35,882 nt of DNA from Alphaproteobacteria bacterium (lineage in GTDB: Bacteria; Pseudomonadota; Alphaproteobacteria; Micavibrionales; Micavibrionaceae), in the NCBI GenBank assembly GCA_030147745.1, contig JASBUS010000034.1, positions 1-35,882 of the forward strand, read 5' to 3'. Every line of letters starts with the position of its first letter. Positions within the stretch are counted from its first letter, which is position 1. Below are positions 1-7,623 of the stretch, piece by piece. Under the pieces are notes generated by a model. It was given only the letters and a program-made list of their open reading frames with translations, was not told the origin of the DNA and did not search any database. The translations under genes were made by a program, and so were the position numbers.

Positions 1-297
1 ATGCCATTGGTGTCCCTGTCGCCATCATGGGAGCAGGCATTCTCCGAATCTCTAGTCGGGAATGGTGATGATGTGCAGCTCGCTATGGCGCCAACACGTA
101 TGCAGGAATTCATCGCATCAGTGCGTGAGAAGTTTGATACGCTTAACGCACAGGGCGAAATGCCAGTGTTGTTAACATCACCGGGGATCCGTCCATTTGT
201 GCGTTCTGTGATTGAGCGTTTCCGCCCGCATACCGTGGTTGTTTCACAAAATGAAATCCATCCACGTGCTAAGATTAAAACCGTTGGGCAAATCTAG
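1..297 (+). CDS. flhA: FlhA, flagellar export gate protein (C-terminal end, partial)
   Basis: This is the last 98 codons of FlhA, the integral membrane export-gate subunit of the flagellar type III secretion system. FlhA's cytoplasmic C-terminal domain docks chaperone-substrate complexes. The visible part has family-typical blocks: LSPSWEQAF near the edge, LLTSPGIRPFVRSVIERFRP in the middle, and the nearly invariant tail SQNEIHPRAKIKTVGQI. The first in-frame ATG coincides with base 1 but is not the true start; the protein continues upstream of the window. It is the first visible gene of a co-directional flagellar cluster. A short AT-rich gap of about 130 bp with a weak hairpin (CATTTT/AAAATG near 303-317) separates it from the next gene. 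The family call is certain. Confidence 0.96.
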   Translation: MPLVSLSPSWEQAFSESLVGNGDDVQLAMAPTRMQEFIASVREKFDTLNAQGEMPVLLTSPGIRPFVRSVIERFRPHTVVVSQNEIHPRAKIKTVGQI

Positions 298-429
298 TTT
301 CTCATTTTAGCAAAATGGGGTATCATGACATTGTTGAATGAAAGAAACTTTGCAAATTATAGTTTAAGTTGTTATCCTTAATTTTATTCAATGGTTGTAT
401 TTTTTAATAAGTTTATTGGGGGATAAACT

Positions 430-951
430 GTGAGTTACGATTTTAGTCGTGTCCGCGTTTTGTTAGCCGAAGATATCAATATGATGCAAGACTTGTTGAG
501 TTTTGCACTTAACTGTTTGGGCGTTAAGAATATTCTGAAAGCGTCTGACGGTAAGCAGGCTTATGATTTATGCGTGCAGAATAATCCCGATGTTATTATA
601 TGCGATTGGCAAATGCAGCCTGTTGATGGTCTAAGCCTGGTTAAGAAGATACGGGCGGACGCTGGCGCATCTACACGTACTGTTCCGATCATTATGCTTA
701 CCGGCTATGCGTCCGAGGAATATGTGGCTGCGGCGCGTGATGCTGGTGTGAATGAGTTTTTGGTTAAGCCGTTTAATGCGGAGGCATTAGCGGCAAAATT
801 ATCAGCAATTGTTGACCGTCCGCGGGCTTATGTGGATGCGCAGCATTATTTTGGGCCTGACCGTCGCCGTAAAAATCGGCGTGTTTATAATGGGCCGTTA
901 CGCCGCGATGAAGATATGGCGGCAGACGACCAGTGGTCTGTTGAAATTTAA
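430..951 (+). CDS. CheY-like single-domain response regulator with C-terminal GPDRRR tail
   Basis: A receiver (REC) domain spans residues 7-127. It has the acidic pair E14/D15, phospho-acceptor D59 (in ICDWQM), T91 (MLTGYA) and K113 (LVKPF), so it should be phosphorylatable. No DNA-binding or enzymatic output domain follows. Instead there is a 45-residue basic-then-acidic tail with YFGPDRRRKNRR, which I associate with alphaproteobacterial CheY-like proteins. The start is GTG at 430, preceded by a GGGGG ribosome-binding site at 418-422. It lies between flhA and flhF, so a role in flagellar motor control or polar assembly is likely but inferred. The downstream Hpt-like gene starts 18 bp after its stop and may be its partner. 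Confidence 0.88.
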   Translation: MSYDFSRVRVLLAEDINMMQDLLSFALNCLGVKNILKASDGKQAYDLCVQNNPDVIICDWQMQPVDGLSLVKKIRADAGASTRTVPIIMLTGYASEEYVAAARDAGVNEFLVKPFNAEALAAKLSAIVDRPRAYVDAQHYFGPDRRRKNRRVYNGPLRRDEDMAADDQWSVEI

Positions 952-969
952 ATTTTGGGGTAATGAAAA

Positions 970-1458
970 TTGGCTAAAGCACGTATTTTTGATGTCGAAA
1001 ATAAATTAAAACAAAAAGTCGGTGGCGGTGGTTTTCTTCCCATGTCTATTCAGCGTGCACAGGAGCGAATAGAAGAGTGTCAATCTACGCCTAAGCTGTT
1101 TGCTGAAATTGCTGAAAAATGTATTCATGACATGCGCCGGAATATATTTTTGTTGGAACATGATAAGCCGCTAAATATGCGGATGTTACGTGCCCCGATT
1201 TTAGATTTAAAAGCAAATGGCCATATGTTTGGCTATAAATCGGTCACGATGGTTTGTAGTGATGTGCTTGAATTGATGCAGAAATCTCGTGATGTGAATG
1301 CGGATCTCGTTGATTTGTATAAGATCATCTATAACACTATTAAGCTTCTTCTTGATGGTGAAATTGCCAATGACGGCGATGCTATGGTTAAGGCTTTTCA
1401 TCATGAAATCGCCCTCGCATGTGAACGCTATAAAAAAAAATATAGAGCTGCGGGCTGA
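970..1458 (+). CDS. Hpt-like helical protein lacking the phosphorylatable histidine
   Basis: This 162-aa, mostly helical protein is probably translated from TTG at 970, with a GGGG ribosome-binding site at 957-960. The ATG at 964 hits a stop after four codons. Residues 45-130 look like a four-helix Hpt domain. The segment 77-89 (ILDLKANGHMFGY) aligns by eye with the usual alphaproteobacterial Hpt motif AH(D/E)(I/L)KG.GG.FGY. At the position of the phospho-accepting histidine this protein has L78, and the following Gly is A82. It therefore probably cannot carry a phosphate, and may bind or sequester the neighbouring CheY-like regulator. Placement between that regulator and flhF suggests a flagellar role. 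The fold assignment is pattern-based and moderately sure. Confidence 0.6.
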   Translation: MAKARIFDVENKLKQKVGGGGFLPMSIQRAQERIEECQSTPKLFAEIAEKCIHDMRRNIFLLEHDKPLNMRMLRAPILDLKANGHMFGYKSVTMVCSDVLELMQKSRDVNADLVDLYKIIYNTIKLLLDGEIANDGDAMVKAFHHEIALACERYKKKYRAAG

Positions 1459-1517
1459 TTTTTTAAAAAAATAATCCACATTAGGGATTCACATAGGCTT
1501 TGTTTACGTTTATCTTG

Positions 1518-1533
1518 TAGAATAGTGATTCTA
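1518..1533. promoter_or_regulatory. 16-bp dyad in the flhF upstream region
   Basis: TAGAAT and ATTCTA are perfect 6-bp inverted arms around AGTG, lying in the 157-bp gap before flhF. Size and symmetry suit a dimeric regulator, but AT-rich DNA makes such dyads by chance, and I see no second copy. Confidence 0.2.
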
Positions 1534-1615
1534 GAAAATATATACTGTAACTAGGGTCAGGTTCTTATGAGTCTTTTTAAGGCTTTGTCCCGCAAATAAA
1601 GAGAATTACCTATCC

Positions 1616-2746
1616 ATGCGACTTAAGTCGTTCTACGCAAAAAGCATGACGGAAGCTATGAAGATGGTCCGTGACGCCCTAGGCGAAGAAGCCATCATTA
1701 TTGCGACCCGAGAAGAAGACGGAGGAAAATCTGTGCGTGTGACCGCGGCGATTGAGCCTGAACGGATGCATGCTATGGCTGATGCGAATGATGAACCTGA
1801 ATATGTGGGCTATGGAGAAAGTGATTACGGTACACGTAAAGAAGATAATATGCTGGATGAATTAGACATTGATAGGAAATCGCCTGCCTTCGAGATTGGC
1901 AATGACGGTGTCGCCTCGGCTGATGACTGGTTGCAGCATGATGACGAAGACGATGAAGCGGCGATTGTTGAAGAATTAACTGAAGTGATGCTGCGTCATT
2001 CTGTGCCAGATGAGGTGACGGATCAGATTATTTCTTGTGCGACGGTGCTCGGGCTTAATGACGCGTATTTAGCGCTAAGCACAGCGCTTGAACATTTGTT
2101 CACATTTAAACCTATTCAGGCACGTCCATTGAAAAAGCCGATCATGTTGGTTGGTGCGCCAGGGGTAGGCAAAACCCTCACATCAGCAAAACTTGCCGCG
2201 CGCGCTGTGATGAATAACATGACGACGGCGGTGATTACGACCGATACAATTCGCGCAGGCGGTATTGAACAGTTACAAGCCTTTACGCGTATTTTGAAAA
2301 TTCCGTTGGTGAAAGCAACATCTCCAGCAGCTCTGGCGAAAGCGGTTGATCAAGCGAAGGGCTGTGATCAAATCATTATTGATACAGGCGGCGCGAATCC
2401 GTTTAGCCGCGAGGATATGAAGGCTTTGGCGATGCTTGCGGCAGCCGCGGATATTGAGCCGATCTTGGTGATGGGCGCGGGCGCAGATGCGGAAGAAAGC
2501 GGCGAGATTGCGCGCATATTCTCAACAATGGGTGTGCGCCGTATGTTAACGACACGTTTAGATGTTGCGCGTCGTTTAGGTGGATTACTTAATGCTGCAC
2601 ATGAGGGTGGCCTGAGTTTTGCAGAGATGAGTGATACGCCACAAGTGGCTGAAGGGTTACAAGGAATGAACCCTAAAAAGCTGAGTAAAATTTTAATGCC
2701 TTCACAGGTGTTAAGCAAAAAGGTAAACTTTAATTCGAAGAAGTAG
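1616..2746 (+). CDS. flhF: FlhF, SRP-family GTPase for flagellar placement
   Basis: FlhF is a GTPase of the SRP/FtsY class that marks the pole and recruits the first flagellar ring proteins. The N-terminal signature MRLKSFYAKSMTEAM is typical. Residues 50-115 are an acidic, low-complexity linker, an N-domain covers about 115-165, and the G-domain runs from 172. G-domain motifs are the P-loop GAPGVGKT at 180-187, DTIRAGGIEQL at 210-220, DTGG at 256-259 and TTRLD at 312-316. The last two differ from canonical DTAG and TKLD. The C-terminus has the GGLLN block. At 376 aa the length is ordinary. flhG follows after 15 bp, the usual antagonist pairing. Confidence 0.9.
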   Translation: MRLKSFYAKSMTEAMKMVRDALGEEAIIIATREEDGGKSVRVTAAIEPERMHAMADANDEPEYVGYGESDYGTRKEDNMLDELDIDRKSPAFEIGNDGVASADDWLQHDDEDDEAAIVEELTEVMLRHSVPDEVTDQIISCATVLGLNDAYLALSTALEHLFTFKPIQARPLKKPIMLVGAPGVGKTLTSAKLAARAVMNNMTTAVITTDTIRAGGIEQLQAFTRILKIPLVKATSPAALAKAVDQAKGCDQIIIDTGGANPFSREDMKALAMLAAAADIEPILVMGAGADAEESGEIARIFSTMGVRRMLTTRLDVARRLGGLLNAAHEGGLSFAEMSDTPQVAEGLQGMNPKKLSKILMPSQVLSKKVNFNSKK

Positions 2747-2761
2747 TCAGGAATCATAATT

Positions 2762-3607
2762 ATGAATGATGCATCGGTAACAGAAAAATCACCAAGCGAG
2801 CAGAGCGGGAAGCCTGTTTTTCGTCGTGGTAAAAACATCATTGCCGTCGCCAGTGGTAAAGGCGGTGTAGGCAAGACATGGTTCTCGATTACGCTTGCGC
2901 ATACATATGCGCATATGGGGCATAAGGTATTGTTATTTGATGGTGACCTTGGTTTGGCGAACGTCGATGTTCAGCTTGGCTTGATGCCTAAGCGTGATTT
3001 GAACGACGTTATTCGTGGCCGCTTGAGCATGAGCAAAGTGATTCAGCCATATGAAGAAGGCGGCTTTGATATTATTGCAGGTCGTTCTGGTCAGGCATCA
3101 TTGTCTGCATTGCCATCACAGCGTTTGGCGCTACTTCGTGATCAACTATTGGATGTTGCAAGTAAATATGATGTTGTGATTATCGACCTTGGTGCGGGCG
3201 TTGACCGTACAGTGCGCATGCTATCTTCTATGGCGACACGCACATTATTGATTTCAACAGATGAGCCAACATCTTTGACTGACGCCTATGCCTTTATCAA
3301 ATTGGGCAGCGCGGCTGGCATGTCAAAATATGTTAGCGTTGTTGTGAATATGGTGCAGGGCGCGTTGGAAGGTGAGAAAACCTATAAAACATTGCTGCGC
3401 GCTTGTGAAAACTTCTTGCGCATTAAACCGCCATTGGCTGGTATTGTGCATACAGATTCACGCGTTAAGGATGCCATTCGTTCACAAACACCTATCTTGA
3501 GACGTTCACCAGGCGCAGAAGCCGCTGTTGATGTCGAAAAAATTGCGCGCCAAACACTTCGTGACTTGGCGGAAGAGCGCAAGAAAATGGCTGCGGCAGG
3601 TCAATAA
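2762..3607 (+). CDS. flhG: FlhG/FleN, MinD-like ATPase controlling flagellar number
   Basis: This MinD/ParA-family ATPase restrains flagellar number by acting on FlhF and flagellar transcription. The deviant Walker A is KGGVGKT at 33-39, followed by the family-specific DGDLGLANVDVQLG from D60 and the Walker B-like VIIDLGAG with D142. The second switch region has STDEPTSLTDAYAFIKL, typical of FlhG. The C-terminus is basic and may include a membrane-targeting helix (LRDLAEERKK). The start is ATG 2762 with AGGA at 2749-2752. It lies immediately downstream of flhF in the standard order. The family is certain; the cellular phenotype is inferred from relatives. Confidence 0.92.
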   Translation: MNDASVTEKSPSEQSGKPVFRRGKNIIAVASGKGGVGKTWFSITLAHTYAHMGHKVLLFDGDLGLANVDVQLGLMPKRDLNDVIRGRLSMSKVIQPYEEGGFDIIAGRSGQASLSALPSQRLALLRDQLLDVASKYDVVIIDLGAGVDRTVRMLSSMATRTLLISTDEPTSLTDAYAFIKLGSAAGMSKYVSVVVNMVQGALEGEKTYKTLLRACENFLRIKPPLAGIVHTDSRVKDAIRSQTPILRRSPGAEAAVDVEKIARQTLRDLAEERKKMAAAGQ

Positions 3608-3661
3608 GCCTTGCCGCATACATGCTTTCTGAATGCGCCATAGAATATGGATGAATAAAGC

Positions 3662-5872
3662 ATGAGCGATCTACGCCTTCAAAATTTATTACAATCAATG
3701 CGACAAAATGCTGTTCAAACCAAGGACAGCATTAAGTTATCTGATGTGCGTTTTTCAGCGCCGATTGCGCAGTTCCCTGATAATTTACAAAGCTTACTTA
3801 CTGCGCAAATTGAAGTCATCCAAGCCAAACAAAATTTTGAATTAAAAAACGCCGTATTGGCGCAGCTGCGTATTGTTGATGTATCGCCCAAAGACAAAGA
3901 GGTTCAGTTTGTCTATAAGGGCGAAAATTTTACGCTATCCTTAAAGGATATGCCTCAAGCGGATGATATATTGCGTGCGCTACATGGCGGGCAGCGTTTG
4001 GCGATTACGGTGGAAGAGGGTGCAGCGAGTAAAGCGCCTATACTTACGTTGACCTTGATTGATGATGGCAGCGCTGCGCGTATACGTGCAGGCGTGGGGA
4101 CGGCGGAGGTTGCAGCGGCCGTTGAGGGTACCGATAAAGCTGAAACAGCACCCGTCAATATACCGCCGCTGCGTGACGATGATTTTGCCTTGATGGTTGG
4201 GCGCCTTAAGCGTTTGGAGGATATTGAACAAAAGATTGATGAGTTGAGAGAGAAAATTCCGCGTAGTGATGTGAATAGCAAATCCGTCTTGCGCAGTTTT
4301 TCGGTTGATTTAATGGCGCAGCCAGATGTGCTGATCAAGCCACAAATTGAACGTCAGGTTATTGCGCTTGAAAATATCCCTGTGCCGCAGCAGGCGGCGA
4401 TGTCCTCATTCGCTGCGGTGGATATTGTGGCGGATGATCATCACCTTGTTCAGACTTTGCCGCTTAAGGTGGAATATCTTGCCACGGTCATTGCGCAATA
4501 TGCGGGCGAAGATGATGGCGCAATTCAGGATTTTCAACCCAAAGCTAATTTCAGCATTCATTCTGTCGTGATCGAAAATGAGGATACGGCTTATCTGCAA
4601 GATGAGCTTGTTGATGCGCCGCGCATGGCGGTAATTGCATATGATAATCTACCCAAAATCACCGTGCATATTGACGCGTATCAGGTTAGTTTTGATCCGC
4701 AGCAAAGCGTGAGTATACGTGATATTTTGGCGCAGGATATTCGTAGCCCTGAAATTATCGTGATTGATGAATTGCGCGGTGAAAAGGCGGCGCGTCATGT
4801 CGCGGATAATCCGTTTTTATCGACGATCAATGTTATTGATGAGCGCCCCATTGATGCGCGTCAGTTAATTGGCGGGCAGGCGGCAGGCATTACCGTTCGG
4901 GTGATTGGTGAAACGCCCAAAGGTGAAAAGATTGTGCAGCCTGAATGGCCGAATTGGCCTGCGCATAAGGCGCTAGTCTTCGCAATGAAAGAGCCGCGCG
5001 ATATGGGGCGTTTCCATGCGATTGAAACAGGCGATGTTTTAGCTGTGGAATTACCGCAAATTCAGGGCGATGAATATGGCGCTATAGAAGGCACTGGGCG
5101 CAGCGATGGCCGCGGGGGCAGTGCATCACATATTCAAAGTCCTGCGTCAATCTCTCCTTTCATGCAGCAGGCTGACTTTGTGCAAGGTTTCGCGCAATTA
5201 TTTGGCGGCGGGTTAGAAAACTTCACGGCGGCGCTCGCGTCCTCACCTGCGGTATTGTCTAATCAAATGATGGTGCCGAATATGGCGCGCCCATCTGAAA
5301 TTCCAGCAGCCTTGTTATTCTTAGTCGCGGCATTGCGCAGCGGGGATGTCGGACAGATGTTTGACAATAAAATGGAAGAGCGTTTTGCGAAACTCGGCAA
5401 GCTTGATGCTTTGCGCAGTTTTATGAGCAGCCAGAGTGAGAGCGGAGATATGCTATCACGCCAAGAACAAGGCCGCAGCGCCGGTGAATGGCGCAGCGTG
5501 ATGTTGCCGATGCTGAATGATGGGCAGATTAGCGCCATTGCCCTACATTGGACACAGCAAGGCGGCGGCGGGCAGGTGCAAGGCCAAGATGGTCAAGAAG
5601 ACGCACCCAAACGTTTCGTGCTTGATTTTAATTTAAACGTCATGGGGGATGTGCAGCTTGATGGCTTATATCAAGACCGTAAATTAAATGTCGCCCTACG
5701 TTTGGAGAAGATGCCAAGTGAAGCCATGGCGGCGCGAATACGTGCGTTTTATTTCGATGCGTTAGACCAAGTGGGCTTATCAGGTGATTTGCGTTTCCAA
5801 ACGGTGAAGCCGCATGCGGTATTATTTACGCCAGTTTATGCAGATGGTTCGGCGATGGATCAATCGCAATAA
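3662..5872 (+). CDS. FliK-like flagellar hook-length control protein (divergent)
   Basis: This 736-aa cytoplasmic-looking protein has no signal peptide or membrane segments. The N-terminal region is acidic and poorly conserved in appearance, with a coiled-coil-like stretch near residues 180-200. The C-terminal block (about 650-718) reads RFVLDFNLNVMGDVQLDGL, then a basic strand and a helix ending in DALDQVGLSGDLRFQ. This resembles the FliK C-terminal domain, in which 'LG.V.V.L' strands and a helix form the substrate-specificity switch; I have seen similar tails in Rhodospirillales proteins encoded next to flhG. A long variable N-terminal ruler plus compact C-domain fits FliK. It is the last gene of the plus-strand flagellar run. 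Identity is moderately sure. Confidence 0.55.
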   Translation: MSDLRLQNLLQSMRQNAVQTKDSIKLSDVRFSAPIAQFPDNLQSLLTAQIEVIQAKQNFELKNAVLAQLRIVDVSPKDKEVQFVYKGENFTLSLKDMPQADDILRALHGGQRLAITVEEGAASKAPILTLTLIDDGSAARIRAGVGTAEVAAAVEGTDKAETAPVNIPPLRDDDFALMVGRLKRLEDIEQKIDELREKIPRSDVNSKSVLRSFSVDLMAQPDVLIKPQIERQVIALENIPVPQQAAMSSFAAVDIVADDHHLVQTLPLKVEYLATVIAQYAGEDDGAIQDFQPKANFSIHSVVIENEDTAYLQDELVDAPRMAVIAYDNLPKITVHIDAYQVSFDPQQSVSIRDILAQDIRSPEIIVIDELRGEKAARHVADNPFLSTINVIDERPIDARQLIGGQAAGITVRVIGETPKGEKIVQPEWPNWPAHKALVFAMKEPRDMGRFHAIETGDVLAVELPQIQGDEYGAIEGTGRSDGRGGSASHIQSPASISPFMQQADFVQGFAQLFGGGLENFTAALASSPAVLSNQMMVPNMARPSEIPAALLFLVAALRSGDVGQMFDNKMEERFAKLGKLDALRSFMSSQSESGDMLSRQEQGRSAGEWRSVMLPMLNDGQISAIALHWTQQGGGGQVQGQDGQEDAPKRFVLDFNLNVMGDVQLDGLYQDRKLNVALRLEKMPSEAMAARIRAFYFDALDQVGLSGDLRFQTVKPHAVLFTPVYADGSAMDQSQ

Positions 5873-6136
5873 GAAAAAGGCCTTTGTAATACATCCAGCG
5901 GACGCCATACAAAAGCCTTATCTTCTAACCGAACATGGCGCTTTGGTATGATTTTGTTTTTTAATTTTTATACCAAAACTTTTTGTTCGTGCCGTCCTTC
6001 TTATAAAGCTTGGACGGCTTCTCCCGATTTGTTGCTTGCGGCCTCCCGCCGATTATATAAGCAACAGTTTCTTCCCTGAAACTTCAACTCACCTAAACGT
6101 TTAATCAATAAAATGATTAACAACTTGTTAATGGAT
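5870..6136 (-). ncRNA. Candidate structured small RNA, about 265 nt, serial hairpins
   Basis: A GC-richer island in AT-rich DNA contains consecutive inverted repeats. In plus coordinates: 6066-6071/6078-6083 (AGTTTC/GAAACT); 6031-6037/6059-6065 (GTTGCTT/AAGCAAC) enclosing GCGG/CCGC; 5991-5997/6012-6018 (GCCGTCC/GGACGGC); 5930-5935/5984-5989 (CGAACA/TGTTCG) enclosing 5942-5949/5970-5977 (TTTGGTAT/ATACCAAA); and a 12-bp stem 5877-5888/5908-5919. The one mismatch in the 12-bp stem is C.A on the plus strand but a G.U wobble on the minus strand, which favours minus transcription. On the minus strand a TTGACA-N16-TATTAT promoter lies upstream, and the last stem is followed by five Ts (5878-5874), like an intrinsic terminator. 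No convincing ORF occupies it. I do not recognise it as tmRNA, RNase P or SRP RNA; 6S RNA is not excluded. Confidence 0.55.
6116..6132. promoter_or_regulatory. 17-bp perfect palindrome containing a CtrA-like TTAA-N7-TTAA
   Basis: ATTAACAACTTGTTAAT is perfectly symmetric about the central C. It contains TTAA-N7-TTAA (6117-6131), the spacing of the CtrA recognition sequence known from Caulobacter and relatives. It sits at the predicted start of the minus-strand RNA and far upstream of dapB. The AT-rich context makes a chance match plausible. Confidence 0.3.
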
Positions 6137-6142
6137 AATCAC

Positions 6143-6170
6143 ATAATACGTATAATGATAATTTTGTCAA
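6143..6170 (-). promoter_or_regulatory. Sigma-70-type promoter for the candidate minus-strand RNA
   Basis: Read on the minus strand, a perfect -35 TTGACA (6170-6165) is followed by a 16-bp spacer and -10 TATTAT (6148-6143). The predicted start near 6136 gives a transcript running through the hairpin island to the T-run at 5878-5874. Confidence 0.5.
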
Positions 6171-6312
6171 ATGTTTTTTGTAACAAAATTACGTGCCGCA
6201 CTGCAAAATTGTTATATTCTTTTTAAAAACTAATTTGAGTCTTTGATTTTTTCTAAGTTATAGGCTAAATTTGGGTGTAAAAAAAAATCAAAAAAATTGT
6301 GAATAGTTGAAA
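6171..6312 (+). other. AT-rich leader upstream of dapB
   Basis: No gene is visible here. A 9-bp stem (TAATTTTGT 6159-6167 with ACAAAATTA 6183-6191) overlaps its left edge. The rest is A/T tracts, with no recognisable riboswitch and only a weak ribosome-binding site before dapB. The dapB promoter presumably lies here, but I cannot place it confidently. Confidence 0.3.
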
Positions 6313-7089
6313 ATGAAAATAGGCATTAGTGGAATTAACGGTCGCGTTGGACGTGTTTTAAAAGGTCTGATTGTTGAACATCCAGATAAATATAAGGATA
6401 TAAATTTAATCGTGGGGCTTGCGCGTCATGCGGCGTCGGATTTATCGCTTCAGGTCACGACGGATGTTGACGAGTTTTTGGCGGGTGTAGATGGTGTGAT
6501 TGATTTTTCGCTGCCTGATAATTTTGTCCATTTGGCGGAAGTGAACCAACAGAAATACGGCAAATTCATAGTTTCCGGCACAACGGGGCTGGATGCTGCG
6601 CAGATGGATAAAATTCAGGCGATTGCCGCGGATGTGCCGATGCTGCATGCGGGTAATATGTCGCTAGGGGTCAACTTGCTCTGTGCATTGGTGCAGCAAA
6701 CATCGGCGCGGCTTGGGCTTGATTATGATATCGAGATTGAAGAAACCCATCACCGTATGAAACGTGATGCGCCATCGGGCACAGCCCTTATGCTTGGACG
6801 CGCGGCAGCGGCGGGACGTGATGCAGAACATGACGATGTCGCCGTTTATGGCCGCAATGGCGCAGATGCGCAGCGTCAGACGGGTGAGATTGGTTATGCG
6901 GTAAAACGCGGCGGCGGCGTGATTGGCGCGCATGAGGTCAGCTTTTATGGCATGAGTGAAGAACTAACGCTCTCTCATAACGCGCTCGACCGTTCATTAT
7001 TTGCAGAAGGCGCAATATTTGCGGCGCGCTGGCTGAAAGATAAACCTGCGGCGGGGCTATATTCTATGCGCGATGCATTGGAAATTTAA
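6313..7089 (+). CDS. dapB: 4-hydroxy-tetrahydrodipicolinate reductase
   Basis: DapB reduces hydroxy-tetrahydrodipicolinate with NAD(P)H in the lysine/meso-diaminopimelate pathway, feeding peptidoglycan. The N-terminal dinucleotide-binding loop is GINGRVGR, the VSGTTGL block lies mid-protein, and the substrate-binding/catalytic signature is ETHHRMKRDAPSGTALMLG. The C-terminal HEVSFYGMSEELTLSHNALDR is also typical. I chose ATG 6313 (258 aa), which gives the usual MKIGISG start; a TTG at 6307 would add only two residues. There is no strong Shine-Dalgarno. The stop overlaps the stop of the convergent ogt by four bases. Confidence 0.95.
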   Translation: MKIGISGINGRVGRVLKGLIVEHPDKYKDINLIVGLARHAASDLSLQVTTDVDEFLAGVDGVIDFSLPDNFVHLAEVNQQKYGKFIVSGTTGLDAAQMDKIQAIAADVPMLHAGNMSLGVNLLCALVQQTSARLGLDYDIEIEETHHRMKRDAPSGTALMLGRAAAAGRDAEHDDVAVYGRNGADAQRQTGEIGYAVKRGGGVIGAHEVSFYGMSEELTLSHNALDRSLFAEGAIFAARWLKDKPAAGLYSMRDALEI

Positions 7090-7607
7090 GCTGCTTTCGT
7101 GATCATCTCTTCATGGTGAAGCAGGTCGCGTTTCATAGCGCTGCCCCAAAGATATTTTCCCACGCCGCCTGATTTCGGCAATATGCGGTGGCATGGCACA
7201 ATCAATGAGATAGGGTTATTCGCAACGGCGCTGGCGGCGGCGCGCACGGCTTTGGCGTTGCCTGCATTTGCGGCGAGCTCGCTATAGCTGCATGTTTGGC
7301 CTGTCTTGACTTGTAACAGCTGCGCCCAAATTGTTTTTTGGAATGGCGTACCGTGAAGGTCGAGTTTTAGGTGATCAGGCCAGATACCATTTTGCCAGAA
7401 CTGTGTTAAGCCTGCGATATAAGGTGCGGTCATATCGGCATTGTCCTGAATGTCGTCCATGGATGCGCCTAAGTTTTTGGCAATACGCTGTTTTAATTGC
7501 GCTTCGCTATGGGCGTCATCAATGAAATAGAGGCCACATAAACCATGCTCTGTCACAGCGATGAACGCTGTGCCGCATTCAAGTGTGGTTGTTGATGTGT
7601 AAATCAT
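7086..7607 (-). CDS. ogt: Methylated-DNA--protein-cysteine methyltransferase
   Basis: This suicide repair protein transfers the methyl group from O6-methylguanine (or O4-methylthymine) to its own cysteine. The active site is IVPCHRIL with acceptor C139 in the 173-aa form. Upstream are the helix-turn-helix/arginine-finger features YSELAANAGNAKAVRAAASAVANNP, split between residues 108 and 132. The start at 7607 (MIYTSTTTLE) has a GGGAAAGG ribosome-binding site just downstream of the uvrC stop; longer in-frame starts run into uvrC and look spurious. It is co-transcribed behind uvrC. The gene may equally be called ogt or adaB-type; the activity call is firm. Confidence 0.92.
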   Translation of the reverse strand: MIYTSTTTLECGTAFIAVTEHGLCGLYFIDDAHSEAQLKQRIAKNLGASMDDIQDNADMTAPYIAGLTQFWQNGIWPDHLKLDLHGTPFQKTIWAQLLQVKTGQTCSYSELAANAGNAKAVRAAASAVANNPISLIVPCHRILPKSGGVGKYLWGSAMKRDLLHHEEMITKAA

Positions 7608-7623
7608 AGCCAATGCCTTTCCC

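Noticed and set aside
1567-1599. Ten-codon ORF (MSLFKALSRK) before flhF, as a leader peptide
   Set aside because: Poor ribosome-binding site, no downstream alternative hairpins typical of attenuation, and such short ORFs are expected by chance.
5877-5919. First hairpin as a plus-strand terminator of the flagellar operon
   Set aside because: On the plus strand the stem has a C.A mismatch and is not followed by a T-run; it reads better as the terminator of the minus-strand RNA.
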